A stretch of 64,000 nt of DNA from Lacticaseibacillus daqingensis (GTDB lineage Bacteria > Bacillota > Bacilli > Lactobacillales > Lactobacillaceae): positions 62,001 through 126,000 of the forward strand of contig NZ_RHOH01000003.1 in the NCBI RefSeq assembly GCF_003946115.1, in the 5' to 3' direction. The position numbers and the translations under genes are program-made. Below the pieces are notes generated by a model that was not told the DNA's origin, made no database searches, and saw only the letters and a list, made by a program, of their open reading frames with translations. Position 1 is the first letter of the stretch, and every line of letters starts with the position of its first letter. Shown here in pieces: positions 1 to 7,487 of the stretch.

Positions 1-378
1 GTCGATTTGATGGTCAACATAATGGGCAAATAGAGCGTTGAAACTACCCGCTGCAATCGCAATCATCTGCGCGATAAGTGCGATTGGAACGGCTAGTGTG
101 AGTGTCGTCTGCCAGCTGGCACCGGTATGTATCGCTAGTGCAGTTGCCAACGCAGAACCCACTACAACGTCGGGTGGCGTCGTGGTGCCAATCCCAACCA
201 GACCCATCCAAACTAATTCAAGTTGACCGCCGAGAATCAATCCGGTACGGAAATCACCCATGACCAGCCCAACCAGAGGCGCAATGATGATTGGGCGATC
301 TAACATGTGTTGTCCACCAAGTCGACTCTCCATGTATACTAACGAGCCAACAAGGGCGACTAATAATCCTTGTACCAT
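1..378 (-). CDS. PTS system mannose/sorbose-family EIIC, 3'-truncated by window edge
   Basis: The frame runs off the left edge, so only the first 126 residues are visible. It reads as the N-terminal part of the EIIC membrane subunit of a mannose/sorbose-family sugar PTS. It starts MVQGLLVALVG, has about four hydrophobic segments, and carries a GIGTTTPPD stretch near residue 72 of the kind seen in the family. In this family EIIC with EIID forms the sugar channel and EIIB phosphorylates the sugar on entry. A GGAGG ribosome site precedes the ATG. It is the third gene of an EIIA-EIIB-EIIC operon, and EIID is expected beyond the window. The substrate cannot be told from sequence. Confidence 0.85.
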   Translation of the reverse strand, partial: MVQGLLVALVGSLVYMESRLGGQHMLDRPIIIAPLVGLVMGDFRTGLILGGQLELVWMGLVGIGTTTPPDVVVGSALATALAIHTGASWQTTLTLAVPIALIAQMIAIAAGSFNALFAHYVDHQID

Positions 379-390
379 ATTCAATCCCTC

Positions 391-885
391 CTAATGTGAA
401 AAGGCCTTTTTGATGCCGGCAAATCCGACGCGTTCTTGCGAAGGAGCCGTTTCAGCAAACACCTCGATGCCAGCAGCATTTAGTGCGCTGGCGGCGGTGA
501 ACTCGTCAATCGTCATCTTGACCCCCGCGGTAATAGCGACTGCTTGATCTGTAGCGTAGTGAATGCCGGCTGTTCCGACGTTTACCTTCTTAATGTCTGG
601 GACGACCCGCGAGAGCGTCAATGCATCCGCAATGTTTGCGGTAACGACGAAAATCCTACGCGTCGCATATTTCGAATTATTCAGGATAGTCGCAGCGTCA
701 GCCAAATTCTTGATAGCCATCGTAACCCCCGCGGGTTTAGCCATTTTCATCGTCATCTGTTGTAGATGATTACTGGCCGCTGCATCGTTAGCGACAAGTA
801 AAATGCTGGGTTGCAAAGCATTGGTCCACGATACCGCCACCAAGCCATGAACAAGCCGATCATCTGCACGAACTAGTTCGATCAT
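391..885 (-). CDS. PTS system mannose/sorbose-family EIIB
   Basis: This 164-residue cytoplasmic phosphocarrier receives phosphate from EIIA and passes it to the sugar entering through EIIC/EIID. The N-terminus carries the family signature (D)DRLVHGLV, with His13 as the expected phosphorylation site, and the length is normal for a stand-alone EIIB. Its ATG overlaps the EIIA stop codon by 4 bases, so the two are probably translationally coupled. The ribosome site GAGGA lies inside the end of the EIIA gene. EIIC follows after 12 bases. The DNA here is clearly less GC-rich than the rest of the window, which suggests the module was acquired. Confidence 0.9.
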   Translation of the reverse strand: MIELVRADDRLVHGLVAVSWTNALQPSILLVANDAAASNHLQQMTMKMAKPAGVTMAIKNLADAATILNNSKYATRRIFVVTANIADALTLSRVVPDIKKVNVGTAGIHYATDQAVAITAGVKMTIDEFTAASALNAAGIEVFAETAPSQERVGFAGIKKAFSH

Positions 886-1292
886 AGGTCCTCTTCCCCT
901 TCCTGCTCTGCAAGGACATCATTCATATACACAACTTGTGTGCGCGCATTCTCGACCGCTTTACGGATACCATCGTCAGTGATTGGTGTCGGGTGGAGGA
1001 TGAGCTCTAACAGCAATGATAGGTTGATCCCACTGATTACACGAACGCGGCTGACTGTGAGTTGCTCACAAGTAATGCGATTGACACTACCGCCGGGAAG
1101 ATCTGTAAAAATAATAATCTCTGCGGGTGACAACTTCTTAAGTAGGGCGCGTAGACGTGGCTCGAATGACGTGTCGCCATCCACGTAAGCTGTCAATGCA
1201 TGTAGGTTGGAAATATCACCGGCAAAGAAGCAAACAGCTTGAACAAAACCTGAAGCTAAAGTGCTGTGTGTGGCAATGATAAACTGGGTCAT
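882..1292 (-). CDS. PTS system mannose-family EIIA
   Basis: This 136-residue EIIA domain protein accepts phosphate from HPr and hands it to EIIB. The start, MTQFIIATHSTLASG, fits the fold, and His9 is the probable phosphorylated residue. The segment IIIFTDLPGGSVNR resembles the conserved D(L)xGGSP region of ManX-type EIIA. AAGGAG lies a normal distance before the ATG. It is the first gene of the PTS operon and is transcribed away from the GntR regulator at 1484-2200, which probably controls it. In mannose-family systems EIIA may be fused to EIIB; here they are separate genes. Confidence 0.88.
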   Translation of the reverse strand: MTQFIIATHSTLASGFVQAVCFFAGDISNLHALTAYVDGDTSFEPRLRALLKKLSPAEIIIFTDLPGGSVNRITCEQLTVSRVRVISGINLSLLLELILHPTPITDDGIRKAVENARTQVVYMNDVLAEQEGEEDL

Positions 1293-1331
1293 CTACAGGA
1301 CTCCTTTCTCATGAAATTGTAATACGAGATC

Positions 1332-1359
1332 ATGATATCACTGTATATACATTTGTCAA
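1332..1359 (-). promoter_or_regulatory. PTS operon promoter with operator-like site (1344-1354)
   Basis: On the minus strand TTGACA (1359-1354) and TATCAT (1337-1332) are separated by 16 bases, a good sigma-A promoter for the PTS operon. Between them lies AAATGTATATA (minus strand, 1354-1344). The same 11 bases occur on the plus strand at 1454-1464. This is a plausible binding site for the divergent GntR regulator, placed where binding would block RNA polymerase. The role as operator is inferred. Confidence 0.6.
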
Positions 1360-1453
1360 CAAGGTGCAAAAAAAAACGTTGGGTGGTATAGTGTTTTATG
1401 AACTACAACGACGTTTAATGATTGGGTCTATAAAGCAGCATACAAATCAATAT

Positions 1454-1464
1454 AAATGTATATA
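1454..1464 (+). promoter_or_regulatory. Second operator-like site before the GntR gene
   Basis: AAATGTATATA at this position is identical to the minus-strand site inside the PTS promoter about 100 bases away. It sits 20 bases before the GTG start of the GntR gene. Two identical sites in opposite orientation, one per gene, fit coordinated control of the PTS and autoregulation by the GntR protein. Confidence 0.5.
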
Positions 1465-1483
1465 TCTCAAAGAGGGACACGAC

Positions 1484-2200
1484 GTGATACCAAAGTATAA
1501 GCAGGTCGAAGAACGATTCATACGTGAAATCAACAGCGGGAAGCTCACGGTCGGAGCACAGTTACCGGCCGAAACGTTGATCACTGAGGAAACAGGCTTT
1601 AGCCGGATGACGGTCAACAAGGCGCTGAAACAGTTAGAGCAGCAAGGTTATATCACACGAGTCTCAGGGAGAGGATCGTTTGTCAAAGCAAAAGCAATGA
1701 CACGCAATGTTACGGATACCGTGGGGTTCTCTGAGTACATTCGAAGTAAGGGGATGACGCCAGGCTCTCAGTTACTCACCTATACACTGGTAGACTTAGC
1801 GGACGATCCAGCGCGCCGCGATGAACTTGAATTGGCCAACCTCGACAAAGTTCATAGAATTGAGCGACTACGCACTGGGGACGATATCCCTATCGCAATC
1901 ACAGAGGATTATCTTGCGGCTAACTTAATCACGACATTAGACTCCGAGTTGCTCAACCATTCGTTATATGCGTATCTAGCGCGATTAAAAATTCCAATCC
2001 TCCAAAATTATGTCGAGATTAAGGCCTGCAGGGCAACGGCACGGCAACAGTCACTACTCAATCTCGACGATGATTTTATACTTGAGACAGTAGCTAACGT
2101 CGATACCATTACAACTGCAGGCCAGAGACAGCGCCTGGGTCGTTTTGCCTCGTACTACAACCCTAAACGCTTTACGTATCGGTTCGCTGCAAATAACTGA
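1484..2200 (+). CDS. GntR/HutC-family transcriptional regulator (UTRA domain)
   Basis: The protein is 238 residues if started at GTG 1484, which follows AAAGAGGG at a suitable distance. An upstream ATG at 1364 would add 40 poorly structured residues and is rejected. The N-terminus is a winged helix typical of GntR (IPKYKQVEERF ... FSRMTVNKALKQLEQQGYI, ending in GRGSFV). The remainder (about residues 85-235) is a UTRA ligand-binding domain of the kind that senses phosphorylated sugars or related effectors. It is divergent from the PTS operon, and a pair of identical 11-bp sites lies in the gap. It most likely represses or activates that PTS; the effector is unknown. Confidence 0.9.
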   Translation: MIPKYKQVEERFIREINSGKLTVGAQLPAETLITEETGFSRMTVNKALKQLEQQGYITRVSGRGSFVKAKAMTRNVTDTVGFSEYIRSKGMTPGSQLLTYTLVDLADDPARRDELELANLDKVHRIERLRTGDDIPIAITEDYLAANLITTLDSELLNHSLYAYLARLKIPILQNYVEIKACRATARQQSLLNLDDDFILETVANVDTITTAGQRQRLGRFASYYNPKRFTYRFAANN

Positions 2201-2211
2201 GGCGATGGCAG

Positions 2212-2269
2212 AGCCAAATAAAACACTATCAATTAGCGCAGCGCGTGATTGATAGTGTTTTATTTGGCT
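2212..2269. terminator. 22-bp perfect inverted repeat after gntR
   Basis: A perfect inverted repeat has its left arm at 2212-2233, right arm at 2248-2269 and a 14-base loop. It directly follows the gntR stop. It is unusually long and AT-rich for a terminator, but the TTTTA stretch in the right arm could serve termination. Its 58-base symmetry also resembles the remnant of a mobile-element end. Confidence 0.55.
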
Positions 2270-2380
2270 TAAATTTAAACGCAAATTTAAATGACAAAAC
2301 TGATAAATCTTATCTGGCTTACTCTCCAAAAAATCATCCCTGATTTTCTTAGCCACGTCAAAAAATTCAGTGAAATAACA

Positions 2381-2409
2381 AAAAGGCTCCTCATTTCTGA
2401 GAAACCTTC
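2381..2409 (-). terminator. Probable terminator after zur
   Basis: On the minus strand an interrupted stem (AAGG/CCTT and CTCA/TGAG around a 4-base loop) is followed by TTTTTG. It lies about 60 bases past the zur stop. Confidence 0.5.
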
Positions 2410-2465
2410 AAGGGATAATAATTAAACTTCAACACCAATCGACAAACTTCTGGTTTTTGGCAAAC

Positions 2466-2894
2466 TTATTGCGCCTTGGCGCAGTCGGCACACAGCCCGT
2501 AGAGTTCGAGCTTGTGGCCCGCAATGGTGGCGCCGGGCAGCTGGTTTTCAAAATAGCCAAGCGGACACATAGTCAGCTCCTGCACGCGGTGACAATTTTG
2601 ACAAATGAAGTGGTGGTGGTGCGGGTGCTGGAAGTCACACTGCAACTTGACGGTCGCCTGCTCCCCCTGCACGTCGGCTTCGAGGATGCCGAGCTGCTCA
2701 AAGGCCTTGACGTTGCGGTAAATGGTGTCGTGCGACAAGCCGGGGTAGCGGCTGCGCATGTGCTTGTCGACCGCGGTCACGGTCACGTAGCTGTCCGTGT
2801 GCGCGGCCAGGTACGCCAGCAGGTCGCGGCGCTGCTTGGTCAGGCGCATTCCGCTGGCCTTGATCTTCTCGATGGCAATAGTGGCACTGGTCAT
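2466..2894 (-). CDS. zur: Zinc-responsive Fur-family repressor Zur
   Basis: This 142-residue Fur-family metal sensor is expected to repress zinc-uptake genes when zinc is plentiful. It has the winged helix (YPGLSHDTIYRNVKAFEQLGI, residues 50-70), the histidine-rich metal region HPHHHHF (90-96) and two structural zinc pairs, C98/C101 and C135/C138. The stretches LSHDTIYRN, HHHHFIC and GHKLELYGLCADC match my recollection of Bacillus Zur better than PerR or Fur. A palindrome resembling the Gram-positive Zur box overlaps the promoter region just upstream, which suggests autoregulation. No zinc transporter gene is adjacent in this window. Confidence 0.85.
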   Translation of the reverse strand: MTSATIAIEKIKASGMRLTKQRRDLLAYLAAHTDSYVTVTAVDKHMRSRYPGLSHDTIYRNVKAFEQLGILEADVQGEQATVKLQCDFQHPHHHHFICQNCHRVQELTMCPLGYFENQLPGATIAGHKLELYGLCADCAKAQ

Positions 2895-2907
2895 TGGCTC
2901 GTCTCCC

Positions 2908-2932
2908 CTTAATCAGTCTGATTACGATTAAG
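2908..2932. promoter_or_regulatory. Zur-box-like operator
   Basis: Two nested inverted repeats lie 14-38 bases upstream of zur: CTTAATC/GATTAAG (2908-2914 and 2926-2932), and TAATCAG/CTGATTA around one base (2910-2924). The right half, ATTACGATTAA, matches the right half of the Firmicutes Zur box as I remember it (TAAATCGTAATNATTACGATTTA); the left half is poorer. Confidence 0.6.
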
Positions 2933-2952
2933 CCCAGTCTACCACGCTTGGC

Positions 2953-3534
2953 TCATTCCGACAACTCTACGGCTGCCACCGCGAGCTGTTTCATGAAGGC
3001 GTCGATCTGCGCCTGTGCGGCCGCCCAGTCGTCGTTGACGATGACGTGCGCGTACGGTGCCAAGGCAGGCGGCAGCTGCAGGTCACGCTTGTATTCGGGG
3101 CTTTGCAGCCGCGCTTCTACCATCTCTGGCTGATCGCCGCGGTGGAGCAAGCGCTGGCGCAACACGCTGGGGTCGTCGATCGTGAGGTATAGCACGGCAA
3201 TTTTGTTGCCCAGCTGATTCGCGTAGGTGATGGCACCCTTCGTGTCGAGCACGATGCTGACAAAATTGGCCCGCTGCCAGGCCGCGTCCAGCGACTCAAA
3301 GGAGCTGCCGTACTGATAGCCGGCGTAGGTCACATGCTCGATGTAGTGCTTGGTCGCAAAACTGGTCGGCGTCTCGAAGAAGTAATCGACCCCGTCCACC
3401 TCGCCGGGCCGCTTGGGCCGGGTCGTGTGGGTCATCACCCGCTCAATGTGGTAATGCTCACGCAGGTAGCGACTGACCGTCGTCTTCCCCGTCCCCGTCG
3501 CGCCTGTGATCACGATCAACTTTTGTGCCGTCAC
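2953..3534 (-). CDS. Guanylate kinase-like protein
   Basis: The protein is 193 residues. It has the P-loop GATGTGKTT (11-19), the GMP-binding-like segment THTTRPKRPGEVDGVDYFF (about 36-54) and a lid region rich in arginines (RQRLLHRGD, YKRDLQ). These match guanylate kinase, which converts GMP to GDP with ATP. It is a little shorter and more diverged than a standard Gmk. Lactobacilli often carry a second gmk-like gene beside the essential one, so this may be the paralogue. It is monocistronic on the minus strand between zur and the NlpC/P60 gene. Confidence 0.75.
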   Translation of the reverse strand: MTAQKLIVITGATGTGKTTVSRYLREHYHIERVMTHTTRPKRPGEVDGVDYFFETPTSFATKHYIEHVTYAGYQYGSSFESLDAAWQRANFVSIVLDTKGAITYANQLGNKIAVLYLTIDDPSVLRQRLLHRGDQPEMVEARLQSPEYKRDLQLPPALAPYAHVIVNDDWAAAQAQIDAFMKQLAVAAVELSE

Positions 3535-3573
3535 GATTCATCCTCCAACTGGTTATTTAACGCCCATTGTACC

Positions 3574-3602
3574 AAAAAAACGCCTGCCGCGGCAGACGTT
3601 TC
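3574..3602 (-). terminator. Intrinsic terminator after NlpC/P60 gene
   Basis: Minus strand: a 10-bp stem AACGTCTGCC / GGCAGGCGTT (one G-U pair) with a 2-base loop, followed by seven Ts. It lies 26 bases past the stop of the hydrolase gene. Confidence 0.9.
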
Positions 3603-3627
3603 AGAAGTGATGTGAGTTTGACTTAGA

Positions 3628-4794
3628 TTACAGGCGAATGGCGAAGCTTGGGCCCCAACCGGAGATGTTGGCCACTTTAACGACGTCGCCCGTGTTTGGT
3701 GCGTGGATATATTGGCTGTTGCTGATGGCCAGTGCCACGTGGTAGGCGCTTGTCCGGCCGCCCCAGAAGAGCAGGTCCCCGGCGCGAACCTGGGAAAGCG
3801 GGATCTGAGTGCCCATCATGCCTTGCTCGGCTGCCCGGTGTGGCAAGCTGATGCCGACCTGAGCCGCAACGTACATCGTGAAGCCGGAGCAGTCGAAACC
3901 GGCAGGTGAGGCACCGGCCCAAACATAAGGGACGCCTTGATACTGCATGGCGATCCCGACCATGGCGCTTGCGCCACCGCCAACTGGGGTGGCCGGTGCA
4001 GGGGTGTTGTTCCCGGCGGCCGGGGTTGTCTTAGGTGCCGTCACCGTCTTAGCGGCTGCCACCGCTGCGGCGGCCTGTGCTGCGGCAGCTTGCGCCGCGC
4101 TGTCAGCCTGCGCCTGCAGGGCATCCACTTCGGCTTGGTTGTCGCTGATCTTCTGTTGCAGGGCCGCGGCCTCAGCCGTTGCGTTTTCCTTCAGGCTGTC
4201 CAGCTTCACCTTGTCGGCTTCAAGCTGGTTCTTGGTCGCGGTCAACTCGTTTTGCTTGGCGACTTGCGCCGCCTTGAGGTCGTTCATCTTGTTCTTCGCT
4301 TCGTTCACGGCATCCAGCGCGTCCTTGTTGGCCTGGTTCAGCTTGGATACGGTCACACCACGGGAGATCAGGTCGGACAGGTTGTCAGACTTGAGCAGGA
4401 ATTCGAGGTAGACATTCCCAGTCACGGAATCGCCCAATTCCTTTTGGAGGGATTCAAGCTGGTTCTTCAGGGCGTCCTTGCGGTTCGCGATTTCTTCGGT
4501 CTGCTTCGCGATCTTGCCGTTGTAGCTCTCGATCGTTGCCTGAGTGGCGTCGATCTTCTTTTGGGCGTCTTCAATGTCTAACATCTTGTTGGACACCTGA
4601 TCATTGATCTTGGCCAGGTTGTCCTGGGCACTTTGCAGTTGGGCCAAGAGCGAACTGCCCTCGCTCTTTTTGCTCGAAACGGCCGCCTTGGCGTCGCTTA
4701 CTTTGTCAGCGGAAACGCTGGCCCCGGTACTGAATGTCCCGGCCCCGATGAGGGTTGCGGCGGCAATTACGGTTAAAGTTTTGACTAATTTCAT
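3628..4794 (-). CDS. Secreted NlpC/P60 peptidoglycan endopeptidase with coiled coil
   Basis: The protein is 388 residues from ATG 4794. A GTG four codons upstream lies too close to the AGGAG site, so the ATG is preferred. Residues 1-29 form a signal peptide ending near ASVSA. Residues 30-225 are heptad-rich coiled coil (SLLAQLQSAQDNLAKINDQV and similar). An Ala/Pro/Thr linker follows, and an NlpC/P60 domain fills the C-terminus with the catalytic set C302 (in DCSGF), H352 (in YHVAL) and H364. Such enzymes cut the gamma-D-Glu-diamino acid bond in peptidoglycan peptides during cell separation. The layout matches the lactobacillar secreted p40/p75-like and PcsB-like hydrolases. Confidence 0.92.
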   Translation of the reverse strand: MKLVKTLTVIAAATLIGAGTFSTGASVSADKVSDAKAAVSSKKSEGSSLLAQLQSAQDNLAKINDQVSNKMLDIEDAQKKIDATQATIESYNGKIAKQTEEIANRKDALKNQLESLQKELGDSVTGNVYLEFLLKSDNLSDLISRGVTVSKLNQANKDALDAVNEAKNKMNDLKAAQVAKQNELTATKNQLEADKVKLDSLKENATAEAAALQQKISDNQAEVDALQAQADSAAQAAAAQAAAAVAAAKTVTAPKTTPAAGNNTPAPATPVGGGASAMVGIAMQYQGVPYVWAGASPAGFDCSGFTMYVAAQVGISLPHRAAEQGMMGTQIPLSQVRAGDLLFWGGRTSAYHVALAISNSQYIHAPNTGDVVKVANISGWGPSFAIRL

Positions 4795-4929
4795 GAACTC
4801 ACTCACTCCTATTCGATCATCACTGTTGCACAGTATAACAACCGAACGTTACACAATTATTACAAGCAAGTTAACTTCGTAAGTCGCCTAACCGCAATTA
4901 TGCAACAATGTAACATCTGTCATTTAATT

Positions 4930-4962
4930 CAAAAACGGGCCGAAACAGTGTCTCGACCCGTT
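4930..4962 (-). terminator. Intrinsic terminator after small gene 4994-5353
   Basis: Minus strand: a 10-bp stem AACGGGTCGA / TCGGCCCGTT (one G-U pair) with a 9-base loop, then TTTTTG. Confidence 0.8.
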
Positions 4963-4993
4963 ATTTATTCACGTTATCGTTGCCCTCGCCCGC

Positions 4994-5353
4994 TCAGACG
5001 GAACTTGGCCCCGTCACAACCGGAACGACTTCCAAGTGGAGCTGGTAGGTTTCAGTGGCATCCATCACCGCGATCAGAAAATGATCATCCGACAGCCAAC
5101 TGACTGACAGGCAATCGTTGGTCGCATCCTCCAGACGCGCCAGCGGGTGCACCGGCTGCGCTAAGAACTGGATCACCTCATCAGTCAGCTGGTGAATATC
5201 CGCCAGGCCGACCGCGGACAGCTCCGCGACAAGCAGGTGCAGCGCCTTTTTGGCTGCCGCGTCATAGCTGAGCAGTGCCTGATGGTCCGTGCCCGCGTAA
5301 AAAACCGCAAGCGACTGATGCTGATAACTGGCCCCGATTACACTGTATTGCAT
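4994..5353 (-). CDS. Hypothetical protein (119 aa)
   Basis: This small soluble protein with no family I recognise starts at ATG 5353 after GGGGGTGA; an upstream GTG would overlap that ribosome site. It is mildly acidic, lacks membrane segments and has an alpha/beta look: predicted strands at YSVIGASY and SVSWLSDDHFLIAVMD, and a helix in ALHLLVAEL. It stands alone between the NlpC/P60 gene and tyrS and has its own terminator. No function can be proposed. Confidence 0.7.
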   Translation of the reverse strand: MQYSVIGASYQHQSLAVFYAGTDHQALLSYDAAAKKALHLLVAELSAVGLADIHQLTDEVIQFLAQPVHPLARLEDATNDCLSVSWLSDDHFLIAVMDATETYQLHLEVVPVVTGPSSV

Positions 5354-5467
5354 TCCGGTCACCCCCACGTTTGATAATGTCAGTATAACATCTCCCCGGG
5401 CCGCGGCCTACCGGCAGTTTGCGCCGGTTGCGTCCAATGACGCCCGTGTCACAATTGCCTCGAATCA

Positions 5468-5508
5468 AAAACAGTCACGTGCACCGGGTAGCCGTGCGCG
5501 TGACTGTT
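5468..5508 (-). terminator. Intrinsic terminator after tyrS
   Basis: Minus strand: a long stem AACAGTCACG.GCAC / GTGC.CGTGACTGTT with one mismatch, followed by TTTTTG. It lies just past the tyrS stop. Confidence 0.88.
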
Positions 5509-5518
5509 ATCTTTCAAC

Positions 5519-6778
5519 TTACGCGATGCGCACCAGGAAGTACTTCTTCTTGCCGCGGCGCACGATGACGAACTGGCCGTCAAAATGGGTGCTCGGGTCC
5601 ACGGTGAAGTCAAGGTCACGCTGCTTGAGCCCATTGATCGTGATGGCCCCGTTTTGGATGTCCTCGCGGGCCTGACGGCGGCTGGCCTCGATTTTGGTCG
5701 TGTCCACCAGCCAGGTGACAATATTTTCTGGCGTCGCCGGCGCGGTCACGGTCGGGAACTGCTTGAAGCCCTGCTCGATCTCGCTGGCGGTCAGGTCCTG
5801 CACGTCCCCGGAGAACAGGGCGGCGGAAATGGCCTCAGCCTGGGCAACGGCAGCCTGGCCGTGCACGAAGGCCGTCACCTCTTGGGCCAGGCGGCGCTGC
5901 GCTTCCCGCTTTTCCGGGTGGGTGTGGGTCGCGTCAACCAGATCCTGTATCTCGGCCTGGGTCAGGAAGGTGAAGAACTTCAGGAACTTCTCGACATCGG
6001 CATCGTCCTGGTTGAACCAGAACTGGTAGAACTCGTACGGGCTGGTCTTATCCGCGTCAAGGTAAACCGCGCCGCCGGCCGACTTGCCGAACTTGGTACC
6101 ATCGCTCTTGAGCATCAGTGGGTTGGTCAGGCCGTACACTTTGGCGTCGGCGCCTTCAATCTTGTGGATCAGATCGATGCCGGCCGTGATGTTCCCCCAC
6201 TGATCGGCCCCACCGAGCTGCACCTGCACGTCCTCATGCTTGTAGAGGTGCAGGAAGTCGATGCTTTGAAGGATCTGGTAGGTGAATTCGGTGTAAGAGA
6301 TCCCGTTTTCCAGACGTGAGGCCACCACTTCCTTGGCCAGCATCTGGTTGACCGGGAACAGCTTGCCGTAATCACGCAGGAAGTCGAGCATCGACAGCTT
6401 GGACAGCCAGCTGTAATTGTCCACGATCCGGAAGTTATCCGTGCCAAAAAGGCGTTCCATCTGCGCGGTCAGCTTCTGCTTGTTCTGCTCGATGGTGGCC
6501 ATCGTCTGCAACACGCGCTCGGAGTTGCGGCCGGACGGGTCGCCGATGGAGCCGGTCCCGCCACCGATCAGGATCACCGGCTTGTGGCCCATCAGCTGGA
6601 AGCGTTTGAGCATCATGAACGGGATCAGGTGTCCCACATGCAGGGAATCGCCGGTCGGGTCGGTGCCCACGTAGATGCCCACGTGCTTCTCCGTGGTCAG
6701 CTTGCGCAACCCTTCCTCATCCGTCAGCTGGTTCAACGCCCCGCGCCAGGCGAGTTCGTCCAAAATATTCTCAGTCAT
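5519..6778 (-). CDS. tyrS: Tyrosyl-tRNA synthetase
   Basis: This class I synthetase charges tRNA-Tyr with tyrosine using ATP. It is 419 residues from ATG 6778, which follows AGGAGG. It shows the HIGH-type motif HVGH (47-50), GGGTGSIGDPSGR (72-84), the tyrosine-site region QVQLGGADQWGN (185-196), the KMSKS-type motif KFGKS (229-233) and a C-terminal S4 RNA-binding domain (about 350-412). The length is usual for bacterial TyrRS. It is monocistronic and controlled by the tyrosine T-box upstream, so it should be induced when tRNA-Tyr is uncharged. Confidence 0.97.
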   Translation of the reverse strand: MTENILDELAWRGALNQLTDEEGLRKLTTEKHVGIYVGTDPTGDSLHVGHLIPFMMLKRFQLMGHKPVILIGGGTGSIGDPSGRNSERVLQTMATIEQNKQKLTAQMERLFGTDNFRIVDNYSWLSKLSMLDFLRDYGKLFPVNQMLAKEVVASRLENGISYTEFTYQILQSIDFLHLYKHEDVQVQLGGADQWGNITAGIDLIHKIEGADAKVYGLTNPLMLKSDGTKFGKSAGGAVYLDADKTSPYEFYQFWFNQDDADVEKFLKFFTFLTQAEIQDLVDATHTHPEKREAQRRLAQEVTAFVHGQAAVAQAEAISAALFSGDVQDLTASEIEQGFKQFPTVTAPATPENIVTWLVDTTKIEASRRQAREDIQNGAITINGLKQRDLDFTVDPSTHFDGQFVIVRRGKKKYFLVRIA

Positions 6779-6802
6779 CCTGTTCCTCCTATAGTTGGGC
6801 CC

Positions 6803-7022
6803 CAAACAAAAATGCCGTCCCTGATCCATCGATCAGGGACGGCATTGGCCGCGGTACCACCCAGGTTATGACAACCGTCATCACTCATTGATGCGTAACG
6901 ACATCACCCGGGCCCACTGCGACGAGTTGTACTTCGACACGCGCCCTGACCGGTTCGCACCCTCCACCGGCTCTCTGACTCCCAGACGCGCCTCTACTGT
7001 GACTCTTCAAGGCTTGATTTTG
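6803..7022 (-). promoter_or_regulatory. Tyrosine T-box leader of tyrS
   Basis: On the minus strand this is a full T-box. The hallmark GGGTGGTACCGCGG is at 6862-6849. The competing terminator is a 15-bp stem (6831-6845 with 6812-6826) followed by a T-rich run. The Stem I region upstream holds AGAGAG and GGTGCGAACC elements and the specifier codon TAC (minus strand 6931-6929, context GAAGTACAACTC). TAC reads tyrosine, which agrees with the downstream gene. Uncharged tRNA-Tyr would pair with the T-box sequence and favour read-through. Confidence 0.93.
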
Positions 7023-7027
7023 GCTTC

Positions 7028-7057
7028 AGTGTAGCATCCGTACAGCGCTTCGGTCAA
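7028..7057 (-). promoter_or_regulatory. Promoter of the tyrS T-box transcript
   Basis: Minus strand: TTGACC (7057-7052), an 18-base spacer and TACACT (7033-7028), just upstream of the T-box Stem I. Confidence 0.75.
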
Positions 7058-7176
7058 GGCGCAATCCGCTCTGCCGCCCTTCGCCTGCATTATGTTGGGC
7101 AAAGCACGCTAAAGTGGCGCACCATGCCTGGGCACTCGCGGCCAAGGGCACCCCAAGCAGTCAGTGGGGACTTCTT

Positions 7177-7482
7177 TGGTTACGGGCTTTCCGCCTCGCT
7201 TACTGCTTGCCGGTCTTCGTCGCGCGCAGTGGCACATAAGGGTGCGGGCTAAGTCGTCCTGCCAGTCGCGCCTTAGTGCGGGCGCAAGCCATTCGTTGGA
7301 TCTTCTCACCGAACAAACTTGCTCACGGACTTTCTGCTTTGCTTACTACTTTCCGGTCTTCGTCGAGCTGCGCAAAGCAACGCAGACGTGTCTAGCTACG
7401 GACTGGCACTCGGGCCTAAGTACGGGCCCAAGCACCAGTCCTAGGCTAGCCAGTCTGCTAAGTGCGCTTTGCTTCGCTCTGG
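7177..7482 (-). repeat. Two diverged tandem units of a structured intergenic repeat
   Basis: This gene-free stretch holds two related units. Each has a segment of the form GACGAAGACCGG.AAG.AGTAAGC (minus strand; plus-strand locations 7177-7226 and 7318-7372) and a hairpin with a conserved loop. Unit 2: stem GGGCC/GGCCC (7412-7416, 7425-7429), loop on the minus strand CGTACTTA, inner stem 7400-7406/7435-7441 and outer stem 7382-7387/7453-7458. Unit 1: stem GCGCC/GGCGC (7268-7272, 7281-7285), loop CGCACTAA. The same loop recurs at 16.1, 20.4 and 59.1 kb. The 26-base end GCTAAGTGCG...CTCTGG (7457-7482) recurs at 17799. The stretch 7058-7176 shows nothing recognisable. Confidence 0.7.
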
Positions 7483-7487
7483 GTACA

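Noticed and set aside
1364-1483. N-terminal extension of the GntR regulator from ATG 1364
   Set aside because: The extra 40 residues cover the operator region and have no family similarity; GTG 1484 has a ribosome site and starts exactly at the HTH domain.
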